DNA from: a virus
Length of the DNA: 30,917 nt
Strand: one strand, 5' to 3'
Virus record (IMG/VR): IMGVR_UViG_3300028025_000470
Coordinates: 1-30,917 of that record
Shown here: positions 18,957 to 27,855 of the stretch, piece by piece
Numbering within the stretch: the stretch's first letter is position 1
Layout of the letters: each line of letters opens with the position of its first letter
Made by a program: the position numbers and the translations under genes
The notes under the pieces: model-generated
Database searches by the model: none
Told to the model about the DNA's origin: nothing
The model's input: only the letters and a program-made list of their open reading frames with translations

Positions 18957-20881
18957 GCGCAAAATTAAACGTTGACATAGTTGCCCAGTTAAAGGATTTT
19001 AACAAGGCTATGAGCGACCTCAAAACAGAGGTTTCAGATATGGGTAAAACCATAAACAAAAGCAACGAAAGCAATATAAAATCTACTAATAAATTAAGTT
19101 CCGCATTTACGTCTATTGGCAAAACTTTGGCTGGCGTTTTTGCAGCCGATATGCTAATAGGTTTTGGAAAAGCCGTTGTAAATACAACTGCCGAGTTTCA
19201 AAAAATGGAGGCGGTTTTAACTAATACTTTAGGTAGTAATTCACTTGCGCAGCAATCAATGGCCCAGATTGTTGCATTTGCATCAAAAACTCCATTTCAG
19301 GTAAACGAATTAACAGATTCATTTGTAAAATTAGCCAATAGAGGTTTTAAGCCTACAATGGCAGAAATGACTGCGTTAGGTGACTTGGCATCGTCTACTG
19401 GTAAATCATTTGACCAGCTTACCGAGGCTGCATTGGATGCAATGACTGGTGAATTTGAGCGTTTAAAAGAGTTTGGAGTACGTGCAAAAAGCGAGGGTGA
19501 CAAGGTACAATTTACTTTTAAAGGAGTTACGACAGAAGTTCAAAAAACAGATGGCGCAATAAAGGATTATCTATTAAGCCTCGGCAAAGCGGAAGGAGTT
19601 TCTGGTGCAATGGCAGCTATTTCTGAAACTGTTGGCGGTAAAATTTCAAATCTTGGGGATAACGTTGACCAGTTAAAATTGGCGATTGGAAACCAAACGT
19701 CTGGCGTATTTGCTGCGTCAATAGATTGGCTAAGTGAATTTGCAAAGCATGCTACTTTAGCTTTAAAAGGCATTACAGAAATTAAAAAAGAAGTTGGGGA
19801 TATTACTTTTGCTAGTAACCTTGACCAAACTTTACAAGAAGTTGATTTTTTAGTAAAAAGGTACAAATCAATTTATCCAGAGTTAAGCAATACCGCTATA
19901 ATTGATAAAGCTATTAATTCAGTTACTGAATCTTATCGTGCCTTATCAAAAACTTCATTGCAAAATGGTGGAATAACAGTTGGTCAACTCTGGGAAATTA
20001 TTGGACAATTAGATGCTTATGGTTTAAAATTAAAGGAAACTGCGGCGATTAGTAGTATAAAATCTAAGGAAGAAATTGAAGAATTAAAAAAACTAGCCGA
20101 GGAACAGAAAAAAGCACATGAAGAAAGATTAAAGCAACTAAGAAAAGAGTCCGATGAATTTCAAAAACACGTTCGCGACACATATAAATTAGTTGTCAGA
20201 GACCCATTTGGTGGGCCAGCAGCAGATTTAAATAGGAATGCAGACCCTGAGCGCCAGCAAATGATGGAAAACGCTGGAAAAAGAATTTTAGCTTTAAATA
20301 AACAAATTGGCGCCTCCATGCAAGGGATAATTATTCCTGAGGATGCAATTATTAGAATGAATGCAGCAGCTGAAGCGCAAAAGAAAATGGCAGATGATAC
20401 CGCTTTGGTTGCTAAATACATGGGAGCCGCTTTATTTGTTGGCGATATGTTTGCGCAATCACTTAGCCAAATAGGTGAAGGAGGCAAAGCTATATTTCAA
20501 GGAATAATGGACTCTTTAAAAGCTTTAATTATCAGATTTGTTGCGGCTATTGCAGCAGCTTTGACTTTAAACATTTTAACAGGTGGAGCGGTAATGTCTG
20601 CTGGTCAAAAAACAGGAGCAAAAGGATTAGGTGCTTTAATTAAAGGCGGAAAAGCTTATGGCATTGGAGGGTTAACACCTTTCGCAAACGGCGGCATAGT
20701 TTCTGGACCAACGCCAGCGCTTGTTGGTGAATATACTGGTGCCAGAACTAATCCAGAAGTAATTGCGCCATTGTCTAAATTGCAAAATATGCTTGGCGGA
20801 AATGTTACCTTTACAATTAGCGGCGACAACTTAGTTGGTACGCTTAATCGAGCAAACAAAACAAGAGCGAGAAAATTCTAA
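18953..20881 (+). CDS. Tape measure protein
   Basis: This long helical protein fixes tail length and is sited directly after the frameshifted chaperones. The N-terminal 60 residues are coiled-coil-like (AQLKDFNKAMSDLKTEVSD). The region 90-210 has the tape-measure core (LGSNSLAQQSMAQIVAFASK, TPFQVNELTDSFVKLANRGF, then DQLTEAALDAMTGEFERLKE). A coiled coil follows around 370-410, then a hydrophobic segment (IIRFVAAIAAALTLNIL, about 525-541) and the Gly-rich FANGGIVSGPTPALVGEYTG with a PEVIAPL end, which is typical. With 642 residues, a short tail of roughly 95 nm is expected by the usual 1.5 Å per residue rule. Base composition is more AT-rich than the connectors. Confidence 0.92.
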   Translation: MSAKLNVDIVAQLKDFNKAMSDLKTEVSDMGKTINKSNESNIKSTNKLSSAFTSIGKTLAGVFAADMLIGFGKAVVNTTAEFQKMEAVLTNTLGSNSLAQQSMAQIVAFASKTPFQVNELTDSFVKLANRGFKPTMAEMTALGDLASSTGKSFDQLTEAALDAMTGEFERLKEFGVRAKSEGDKVQFTFKGVTTEVQKTDGAIKDYLLSLGKAEGVSGAMAAISETVGGKISNLGDNVDQLKLAIGNQTSGVFAASIDWLSEFAKHATLALKGITEIKKEVGDITFASNLDQTLQEVDFLVKRYKSIYPELSNTAIIDKAINSVTESYRALSKTSLQNGGITVGQLWEIIGQLDAYGLKLKETAAISSIKSKEEIEELKKLAEEQKKAHEERLKQLRKESDEFQKHVRDTYKLVVRDPFGGPAADLNRNADPERQQMMENAGKRILALNKQIGASMQGIIIPEDAIIRMNAAAEAQKKMADDTALVAKYMGAALFVGDMFAQSLSQIGEGGKAIFQGIMDSLKALIIRFVAAIAAALTLNILTGGAVMSAGQKTGAKGLGALIKGGKAYGIGGLTPFANGGIVSGPTPALVGEYTGARTNPEVIAPLSKLQNMLGGNVTFTISGDNLVGTLNRANKTRARKF

Positions 20882-20884
20882 ACG

Positions 20885-23218
20885 ATGGCATACGGTTTAA
20901 AATACACGATTCCTTTTAAAGACGTTGACAACTATTCCAATGTCGTAGAAATTTACCAAGACAACTTTGTTGGTTCGTCTACGGAATTAATTGCAACTGA
21001 CGTTCCAGCGGTGCATACCTACGAGCGCGAGGATAATGAGGACATACTTTCGCCAATTATGTCAAGCACGTTAACAATTAGCTTTTATTCTACTGAAAAC
21101 ACAGATTTTTCAAATTTCTTTAGTTATTCTGACCGCGAGTTTTATGTGGTTTACGAATTTGAGGGTAATGTAGTATTTAAAGGCTATTTACTTAATGACA
21201 TTGTAGGCGAGCCGTTTCAGGACCCGCCTTACCCAGTTGTATTGACTGCAACGGATGCACTTGCGCAACTTAAGGAAGTTGCTTTAACTGGTCCAAGCGT
21301 TGATACCGATTTAGGAACTTTGATATTTCAGCAGTTGAATAGCCTTGGTCTGGCTATGGATTTTGAGATTTGTAACGACCTATATGAGGGTCTGGTTATG
21401 GACAACACCAAATCTATTTTTAGCCAAGACGTTGACGAAAATTTATTGGTGCAAGCTGGCACCTTTGATGCTTTAGGTTTAAACGCCTTTGAGTTTTTAG
21501 CAGAAGTTTGCAAAACCTTTGGCTGGGTTTTATTCCAATCAAATGATAAATGGATTATTCAAAGACCAATTTCTAGGAATATATCCACGACCAAAATTTA
21601 CCTATATGATTTCTTTACCGGTGAATTAACATCAACAACAAATAATCCAATGACATTGGAAAAAGTTGCTGACCAAACAAACGCCAACACGGACTGGATT
21701 CCAGTAGACCAAGACCAGCTTTTGCAGTACCAAAGACCGATTAAAAAGCTTACTGTTACGCAAGGAGACTTAGGCCAGTCAATCATTGCAAATGGGGAAA
21801 ACTTTAATGAATCTAGCTGGTATTTAGAAGGCCCATATAAGCCAGTAGATTGGACAGTAACGCCTGACCCAGATAGCACACCAATACAAGTTTTTCCTAA
21901 TAACATTCCATCGCAAGGAGGTTACGACGATGAGCAAGGAGTTTCTTGGGATATTCGATTTGAACCAAATAACGAGGAAACAGACCAGCCTATTATTTCT
22001 AAGCCAGTTTTTTTGGACTTTGCTGGTTTAAGTTTAGACTTAGAAATAGATATTAATTTTAAAAGTGGTTTAAATGGTTTAGCGATTGCAATTAAACACG
22101 TTGATTCTCTTGGGACTGCAAGGTATTTGCAAACAGCTATTATTGGAAGTTTTAAAATTTTAGATTGGTCTGAAACATATTACACTTTTGCTTTTTACTC
22201 AACTAGAGAAACCCAAACTAGGAAGTTTAAATTAGACTCTTTTGTACTGCCAACCGCTGGGTTTTTATCCGTTGAATTAAAATATATAAGTTTAAACTAT
22301 ATATTACCCGGAAATTCAGTTGTTACTAGTGCAAAGATTACTCCAACATTTGAAGGCGTAAGGAATCCAAGCGAAGTAAAAAAGATTTACGAGACCGCTA
22401 GAGCATATACCAGCCTTCGTGAGGACACTTTAAAATTTAGCGACCTTTGCATTACCGCGTCAAAAAACTGGCTTAAAATAGGGGAATTACCTGCCATTGT
22501 CTTTGTTGAAAAGTCTTTAGCAGCAACGCCAAACATTATTCAAGTTCCAAGTGGTGCAGTGACGCAAGTCAACAGATTGACTGACACCTTAGGCGCAAAT
22601 AGTTTAAGTTTCTCAGGAGGCACAGTTACTGGAGCATACCAGCGGCAATTTGTTTCTGCAGCTGGCTTTACGATTGATTCTGTTTTTATACTTGTGAGTA
22701 GCTTATCCGGAAATCCTCCACCTCCAAGCGCCGAATTGAACGTGGCAGTTACAACAATTTCTAGCACGCAAAGAAATGTGACAATTACCTTTAACGGATA
22801 TGACTACACAGGCGAGGCAAACGTGCAAATTCAGGTTTTTTTAAAGGATTCCAACGGAAATAATTACCAGACCTCCACGTTCCTTTTGCAAGTAAATGCC
22901 AATGGCTCGATAACCTACACGCAAACAAATTTATCGTTTGAAAACCAAGCGCTTTTGGGCGGTTATTCGCCTACTTTGCGCGATTGCTATGCCAGAAACG
23001 TTTTGACAATTTACAATGCTTTAAGCTATCGCCTAGAGGGTTCATTTAGACGAAAAGGCAATACCTTTGGTTATGCCGATTTATCAACCGAATTAGATTA
23101 CATTGGTTACAGCACAGTCCGATTGCAAGTAATTGGCTGGGAGTACGACTTGGCAAGTCGCGTTGCAAGAATTACCTTTGGGCAAGTACCTACGGCATAC
23201 GTTTATCCAATATCCTAA
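20885..23218 (+). CDS. Large tail tip/baseplate hub protein
   Basis: The 777-residue protein follows the tape measure, the usual place for distal tail and hub proteins. The N terminus (LKYTIPFKDVDNYSNVVEIY; VHTYEREDNEDILSPIMSST; LLNDIVGEPFQDPPYPVVLT; TATDALAQLKE) has the pattern of Bacteroidota phage hub proteins. The central part (about 290-470) is beta-rich and looks like a carbohydrate-binding jelly-roll module. About 620-680 reads like an Ig/FN3-type domain (NVTITFNGYDYTGEANVQIQ). The C terminus returns to YSTVRLQVIGWEYDL. Its stop TAA overlaps the fibre gene start. Confidence 0.72.
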   Translation: MAYGLKYTIPFKDVDNYSNVVEIYQDNFVGSSTELIATDVPAVHTYEREDNEDILSPIMSSTLTISFYSTENTDFSNFFSYSDREFYVVYEFEGNVVFKGYLLNDIVGEPFQDPPYPVVLTATDALAQLKEVALTGPSVDTDLGTLIFQQLNSLGLAMDFEICNDLYEGLVMDNTKSIFSQDVDENLLVQAGTFDALGLNAFEFLAEVCKTFGWVLFQSNDKWIIQRPISRNISTTKIYLYDFFTGELTSTTNNPMTLEKVADQTNANTDWIPVDQDQLLQYQRPIKKLTVTQGDLGQSIIANGENFNESSWYLEGPYKPVDWTVTPDPDSTPIQVFPNNIPSQGGYDDEQGVSWDIRFEPNNEETDQPIISKPVFLDFAGLSLDLEIDINFKSGLNGLAIAIKHVDSLGTARYLQTAIIGSFKILDWSETYYTFAFYSTRETQTRKFKLDSFVLPTAGFLSVELKYISLNYILPGNSVVTSAKITPTFEGVRNPSEVKKIYETARAYTSLREDTLKFSDLCITASKNWLKIGELPAIVFVEKSLAATPNIIQVPSGAVTQVNRLTDTLGANSLSFSGGTVTGAYQRQFVSAAGFTIDSVFILVSSLSGNPPPPSAELNVAVTTISSTQRNVTITFNGYDYTGEANVQIQVFLKDSNGNNYQTSTFLLQVNANGSITYTQTNLSFENQALLGGYSPTLRDCYARNVLTIYNALSYRLEGSFRRKGNTFGYADLSTELDYIGYSTVRLQVIGWEYDLASRVARITFGQVPTAYVYPIS

Positions 23219-26200
23219 TGGCGAATAAAAGATTTATAGACTTTCCGATTGCCACCACGGTTGGCGACAACGATATTATCCTAATTTGGCAAAGCGGCGC
23301 AAATAAGCAGACGACCAAGGCAACGATTTTAAGCGGCGTTCCAGATTCGTTAAACGATTTAACGGACGTTACAATTTCTGGATTAACAAATGGCCAGATT
23401 TTACGATACGATTCTGTTTCCGGGCAATGGGAAAATACCGACCAAGGCAACTTAGACCTAAACGACCTAAACGACGTTACGATAGTTTCGCCTACCAATG
23501 GACAGGTTCTGGTCTATAATTCGACAACAAGTAAATGGGAGAACTCCAGCGGCGGATATGTGCCTTACGTTGGCGCAGTTACAACCGTTAACCTTGGCGC
23601 GCAGACGATACAAGCTGGCTCTTTTGTCAAGCAAGGCGGAACTTCAAGCCAATTCTTAAAAGCTAATGGCTCGGTCGATTCTACGGCCTACGGGACTGGT
23701 AGCGTCACCTCGGTTGCGTTAACTATGCCGACCGCGTTTAGCGTTGCTGGCAGTCCAATTACAACGGCAGGAACGCTTGCGGTTACTGGTGCAGGTACCG
23801 TTGCTCAATACATCCGAGGCGATGGTTCTTTGGCTGACTTCCCAGAATCAAGCGGTGGCGGCTCCTCGGTTAGTTACTATTTAAACGGCTCGGTTGCCCA
23901 AGGTACTATCGGAGGAATTGCTTACAATGAATTAAGCAAGGTTCCGATTCTTGGCGCAGGTACCGACTTTACAATTAATGCCGACGGCTACATTGCTTCG
24001 TTTATTACCGATGCAGGAGACCCTAATTTGCTAGAGATTCCCGGAGGAAACTGGAACTTTGAAACTTATTTTAGTGCGTCAAGCGGTGGTGGTTCACCTA
24101 CCTTCTATGTTGAACTTTACAAAGTAAATGCAGGCGGAACGGCTACTTTGATAGCTTCAAGTAGTTCTGCTCCAGAATTAATTGCGTTTGGCACCAACTT
24201 AACTCCTTATTTCTCTAGTCTTGCAGTTCCTACAACTACGCTTGCGTTGACAGATAGATTGGCGGTTCGTTACTATGTTACGCACAGCGGTAAAACGATT
24301 ACGATGCACACGGAGAATAATCACCTATGCCAGATTATTACCACGTTCACGACAGGACTAACTGCGTTGAATGGATTGACTGCTCAGGTGCAGAACTTTG
24401 CCGTAGGAACCACAGGAACGGACTTTAACATTGCAAGTGCGGTATCTACGCATACGTTTAACCTGCCTACTGCTAGTGCTACGAATCGAGGTGCTTTGAG
24501 TAGTGCGGATTGGAGTATGTTTAACGCAAAGGAAAACGCAATAACCGCTGGCACAACTGCTCAATACTTTAGAGGCGATAAGACGTTTCAGACGCTTAAC
24601 ACGGCAGCGGTTCCAGAATTAACTAACCTTTATTACACAGACGCAAGGTCCCGTGCTGCGTTGTCCTTTGCCGCAGGTAGCGGAGCGTACAATACTAGCA
24701 CAGGGGTAATAACAATCCCAACGAATAACAATCAGATTACCAACGGAGCAGGGTATATAACAAGCTCAGGAACAATAAGTGGGGCATCAGGTTCATTAAC
24801 CGCTAGAGATAACAGAACAATAGCTCCAGACGAGGACTTTGCTGGCCAATTAAAATTTGGATTTACTTCTTGGGCAAATGATAATAGTTCACCTTATGCT
24901 GACTATTTGCATTTACGTTCCTACACTGATAGCAGCGGAGGCAATGATAATCTTGTAATGTTTTTAAAAAGTGCCATTGGAATGCGTATTTATCAGCAAT
25001 CTTTTGGCTCAAGTACTGCATACTCATCTTTTAAAGACATTGCATTTACTGACGGTACTAACGCCACAGGTACTTGGGGAATAAACATTACAGGTAACGC
25101 ATCTACTGCAAATACTTGGACTACTGCAAGAACAATAACGATAGGAAACACAGCTAAATCTGTTAATGGTAGCGCAAACGTAGCTTGGTCACTTGCTGAA
25201 ATAGGAGCGCAAGCAGCTTTAACCAACCCAATTACAGGGACAGGTGCAAGTGGTCAAGTTGCCTACTTTAACGGAACTACATCAATTACAAGCGAATCAA
25301 ATTTATTTTGGGATGCTACAAATGATAGGCTAGGAATTGGAAATATACTTCCATTAAAAAAATTACAAATATCTGCTGGTGACGAAGGTTTATTGCGTTT
25401 AGAAAGGACAGGAGCATCTGCTAGGCAATGGGATATAAATATAAAACCTGATTTTACTATTGGGGATAATACTGCTGCTTTAGATAGGTTTACTATTACT
25501 ACTGCTGGAAATGTAGGAATTAATACAATTACTCCATCCGACTTTATAGACGGAGAAAGCGGAATGGCTATATTGCAATCAACAAATGGCCGAGCAGTTT
25601 TATCTTTAGTAGGCACTAGAACAGATGCAAATGAAGCTTTAGGTAGAATTTCATTTACAAATAGTAATTCCACAAATGCAGGAAGTAAAAGAGTTTCTTA
25701 TATTTCTGGAGTTAGGGGAAGTAGCAATAATAGTGCATATTTAGAATTTGCAGTTGCTAATAATGCTTTAGGTAGTCCACAAATGATTTTAAGCCAATTA
25801 GGTAACCTTTTAGTTGGAGTTGCGAATCCATCATCCGACAACGGAGCAAGGTTGCAGGTTAGTGGAGAAGCTACGTTTAGCAGTACTGTTCGTTCTTTAG
25901 ACCAAAATGCTTTTCAATTATTCCAATCAGGAAACCCAACAGATGCAAAAAATTGGTTTGTTCAGAATCTTACATCAACTGGTCAATTTAGAATTAGAGC
26001 TGCAAACGATGCAATTACAGATGGACAAAACGCTTTAGTTATTTCAAGAAGCGGAATTTCAATTACAACTGTAAGTTTTCCAAACGGCAACGTAGGGATT
26101 AACCAAGCCAATCCAAGTGGCAAATTAGAGGTCGTACCAGCAAGTGCTGGAGGAAACGAGGGTATTTTTGTAAATCAATTAGGTTCACATCAATCTACAA

Positions 26201-26706
26201 TTAGATTTAAATCTGCACATGATTCAAATTCGGATTATAGAATAGGAGCTTCAATTTTAATTGGTTCTGCGTTTGAAATTTTTAGCGTTGCGGCTAATAC
26301 TAGTAGATTAGTAGTTACTTCAGGCGGCAATGTTGGGATTAATCAACTCAGCCCCAATTCAAGATTGCAAGTTTCAGGCTCTCTGGCATTACCTCATGTT
26401 ACAAAGTCTGCAAACTACACTTTAGACGCATCGGACTACACCGTTGGTTTTGATTGCGCAAGCAATAGGACCGCTAACTTACCAGATGCAACTACTTGCG
26501 CAGGTCGTATTTATGTTATATATCAATATAATACAGGAAATCTTGGTCAAAGATATGTTACTTTAGATGGTAATGGCTCTCAAACAATTGATGGATTAAC
26601 AACTGTTAGTTTACAGTATTATTATGATTATAGTTCATTAATGATTCAATCAAATGGCTCTAATTGGATTATAATTGCAGATGCAACATATCCAGCTCCT
26701 GTATAA
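23218..26706 (+). CDS. Tail fibre protein, 1162 aa, mosaic
   Basis: A long repetitive beta-structured protein and the probable receptor-binding fibre. The N terminus has two repeats of about 33 residues (LTDVTISGLTNGQILRYDS...WEN and LNDVTIVSPTNGQVLVYNS...WEN). Further on come TVAQYIRGDGSLADF and TAQYFRGDKTFQTLN units. From about residue 690 there are five GNVGIN-type repeats (for example GNVGINQANPSGKLEV and GNVGINQLSPNSRLQV), known from trimeric phage fibres. The end is a YVIYQYNTGNLGQRYVTLDG-type cap; the S74 autoprotease catalytic Ser/Lys segment is not seen. Codon use becomes more AT-rich from about base 24780, indicating exchange of the distal module. Confidence 0.85.
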   Translation: MANKRFIDFPIATTVGDNDIILIWQSGANKQTTKATILSGVPDSLNDLTDVTISGLTNGQILRYDSVSGQWENTDQGNLDLNDLNDVTIVSPTNGQVLVYNSTTSKWENSSGGYVPYVGAVTTVNLGAQTIQAGSFVKQGGTSSQFLKANGSVDSTAYGTGSVTSVALTMPTAFSVAGSPITTAGTLAVTGAGTVAQYIRGDGSLADFPESSGGGSSVSYYLNGSVAQGTIGGIAYNELSKVPILGAGTDFTINADGYIASFITDAGDPNLLEIPGGNWNFETYFSASSGGGSPTFYVELYKVNAGGTATLIASSSSAPELIAFGTNLTPYFSSLAVPTTTLALTDRLAVRYYVTHSGKTITMHTENNHLCQIITTFTTGLTALNGLTAQVQNFAVGTTGTDFNIASAVSTHTFNLPTASATNRGALSSADWSMFNAKENAITAGTTAQYFRGDKTFQTLNTAAVPELTNLYYTDARSRAALSFAAGSGAYNTSTGVITIPTNNNQITNGAGYITSSGTISGASGSLTARDNRTIAPDEDFAGQLKFGFTSWANDNSSPYADYLHLRSYTDSSGGNDNLVMFLKSAIGMRIYQQSFGSSTAYSSFKDIAFTDGTNATGTWGINITGNASTANTWTTARTITIGNTAKSVNGSANVAWSLAEIGAQAALTNPITGTGASGQVAYFNGTTSITSESNLFWDATNDRLGIGNILPLKKLQISAGDEGLLRLERTGASARQWDINIKPDFTIGDNTAALDRFTITTAGNVGINTITPSDFIDGESGMAILQSTNGRAVLSLVGTRTDANEALGRISFTNSNSTNAGSKRVSYISGVRGSSNNSAYLEFAVANNALGSPQMILSQLGNLLVGVANPSSDNGARLQVSGEATFSSTVRSLDQNAFQLFQSGNPTDAKNWFVQNLTSTGQFRIRAANDAITDGQNALVISRSGISITTVSFPNGNVGINQANPSGKLEVVPASAGGNEGIFVNQLGSHQSTIRFKSAHDSNSDYRIGASILIGSAFEIFSVAANTSRLVVTSGGNVGINQLSPNSRLQVSGSLALPHVTKSANYTLDASDYTVGFDCASNRTANLPDATTCAGRIYVIYQYNTGNLGQRYVTLDGNGSQTIDGLTTVSLQYYYDYSSLMIQSNGSNWIIIADATYPAPV

Positions 26707-26729
26707 ATAACTTTAACAAAAAATAATAT

Positions 26730-26999
26730 ATGAAAACAATCGAAGCGATTACAATCTGGAAAAACGGCCAAAGCCAAGAGGCTAATTTACTAAATGCCTA
26801 CATTATCAACGACAACCTTGAGTCGTCTTGTACATTTTATTACCAGCTTTGCTCTAGCGGTGAGCAGCCCGATACAATCGGCCAATCGCTTGCAGATGGA
26901 AATGTAAGTATGTCAGGACAAGATTATTTAGACTGGGATGGCGATAATAACTATGCCTATACTTATATTGCACAGCAATTAAACTTAACACTTATATGA
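26730..26999 (+). CDS. Small protein downstream of tail fibre, 89 aa
   Basis: The acidic, beta-rich product starts KTIEAITIWKNGQSQEANLL and ends SMSGQDYLDWDGDNNYAYTY, then IAQQLNLTLI. Genes of this size right after fibre genes often encode fibre chaperones or a tip component. I recognise the general type in Bacteroidota phages but no tested role. It overlaps the next start by 4 bases. Confidence 0.65.
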   Translation: MKTIEAITIWKNGQSQEANLLNAYIINDNLESSCTFYYQLCSSGEQPDTIGQSLADGNVSMSGQDYLDWDGDNNYAYTYIAQQLNLTLI

Positions 27000-27283
27000 A
27001 AGTAAACTTAGCAGTTGCCGTTACAGACATCGAAGGCAACGAAATCCCAAACGAGAGAGGTGAACAAATGCTTCTTAGCAAGCTAGTTGGAAACGCTCTA
27101 TTCACCGCTGAGGACAAAGATGACCCAATTCGAGTTTATGAGTTGGCCAAAAAAATCTACTACTCCGAAGGCGAGATTGAGATGACCAAAAGCGATGCTG
27201 ACCTAATCAAGGAGAAGGTCAAGGCTAAAGGCTTTACTGTGCTTATTTTAGCACCGCTTTACGAGGCTTTGAGCGAAAAGTAA
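26996..27283 (+). CDS. Hypothetical protein at the end of the tail operon, 95 aa
   Basis: The charged alpha/beta protein reads MKVNLAVAVTDIEGNEIPNE, then LSKLVGNALFTAEDKDDPIR and VYELAKKIYYSEGEIEMTKS. It resembles a small conserved phage family found between fibre and lysis genes, sometimes annotated only as a phage protein. It is coupled to the preceding gene by ATGA, and a terminator 34 bases after its stop closes the tail operon. Confidence 0.7.
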   Translation: MKVNLAVAVTDIEGNEIPNERGEQMLLSKLVGNALFTAEDKDDPIRVYELAKKIYYSEGEIEMTKSDADLIKEKVKAKGFTVLILAPLYEALSEK

Positions 27284-27316
27284 TGGTAATGGTCAACTAC
27301 CAGACTAAAATCAAAT

Positions 27317-27343
27317 TAAAGGCTAAAATTTAGCCTTTTTTTT
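27317..27343 (+). terminator. Terminator of the tail operon
   Basis: AAAGGCTAAA and TTTAGCCTTT form a nearly perfect hairpin (27318-27338) with a very small loop, followed by eight T. It separates tail genes from the lysis region. TATTTTG at 27361-27367, one base short of the consensus, could restart transcription for the next gene. Confidence 0.88.
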
Positions 27344-27390
27344 ATTGCCTAAAATTGCGGTATTTTGATAAACGAAATGCAATTAATGAA

Positions 27391-27597
27391 ATGAACCATA
27401 TTCCACCATTTGAGCAAGTACTTGGCCTTGGCATTATCGGAACGCTTGCAAGCATCCTAGACATGAACGAGGCTTTAAAATTCTTAATTCTTATCATGAC
27501 CTTTTGCGGTCTTGTTATCAAATTGTGGGAACAGATTAAAAAAAGCGAGCATTTTCTACCGGATTTAAAAAAAATTTGGGATAAGATTAAAAAATGA
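27391..27597 (+). CDS. Small membrane protein, holin candidate, 68 aa
   Basis: ATG at 27391 gives the best start. The protein has two hydrophobic segments, FEQVLGLGIIGTLASIL and ALKFLILIMTFCGLVIKLW (about 7-42), and a strongly basic, helical C terminus (EQIKKSEHFLPDLKKIWDKI). Two membrane helices plus a charged cytoplasmic tail is the class II holin plan, and the endolysin-like peptidase is 1.3 kb downstream in the same direction. Holins cannot be named by sequence alone, so this stays a candidate. Confidence 0.6.
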   Translation: MNHIPPFEQVLGLGIIGTLASILDMNEALKFLILIMTFCGLVIKLWEQIKKSEHFLPDLKKIWDKIKK

Positions 27598-27716
27598 AAA
27601 AAGGTGCTACAAATTTAAAGCCAACTTCGTTTGGCAAGCGTAGAAATGGGGCCGCAAAAAAAGCCTTTTCTAAGTTCCAGCAAAAGCCAAAGAAATATCG
27701 TGGACAAGGACGTTAA
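27594..27716 (+). CDS. Highly basic miniprotein, 40 aa
   Basis: ATG at 27594 overlaps the previous stop. The product has about 14 Lys/Arg in 40 residues and ends KPKKYRGQGR. It overlaps the following membrane protein gene by 71 bases in another frame. It could bind nucleic acid or be a ribosomal-type mimic. The short length keeps the call cautious, but the ATGA coupling supports translation. Confidence 0.5.
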   Translation: MKKGATNLKPTSFGKRRNGAAKKAFSKFQQKPKKYRGQGR

Positions 27717-27855
27717 ATCTAATCGAATCCGCTTGGGTATCTGGGCGGCTTTTTTAATTGTGGTCGGCGGAATCGCTGCCTTCTTTCTGCCAGAGCATAG
27801 CGTAGGTTCGTTTTTTGACCTGCTAAAAACAATCGTCACCAGCCTACTCCTATAA
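27646..27855 (+). CDS. Small membrane protein, 69 aa (alternative holin or antiholin)
   Basis: From ATG 27646, a polar basic N terminus (about 30 residues, FLSSSKSQRNIVDKDVKSNR) precedes one clear membrane helix (IWAAFLIVVGGIAAFFLP) and a second hydrophobic C-terminal stretch (FFDLLKTIVTSLLL). It overlaps the basic miniprotein and shares a stop/start with the phosphoesterase gene. With the 68-residue membrane protein it could form a holin-antiholin pair, by analogy only. Confidence 0.6.
   Translation: MGPQKKPFLSSSKSQRNIVDKDVKSNRIRLGIWAAFLIVVGGIAAFFLPEHSVGSFFDLLKTIVTSLLL

Noticed and set aside
20161-20487. Minus-strand frame of 108 codons inside the tape measure gene
   Set aside because: It lies opposite an obvious gene; the low-complexity Ser/Ala-rich product reflects the helical coding strand.
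23203-23211. TTATCCAAT near the fibre gene start as another operator
   Set aside because: It lies in the coding sequence of the hub protein (YPI-stop) with no promoter box beside it, so it may be chance or codon use.
25263-25673. Minus-strand frame of 136 codons inside the tail fibre gene
   Set aside because: It is entirely antisense to repeat-bearing fibre sequence and has no start signals.
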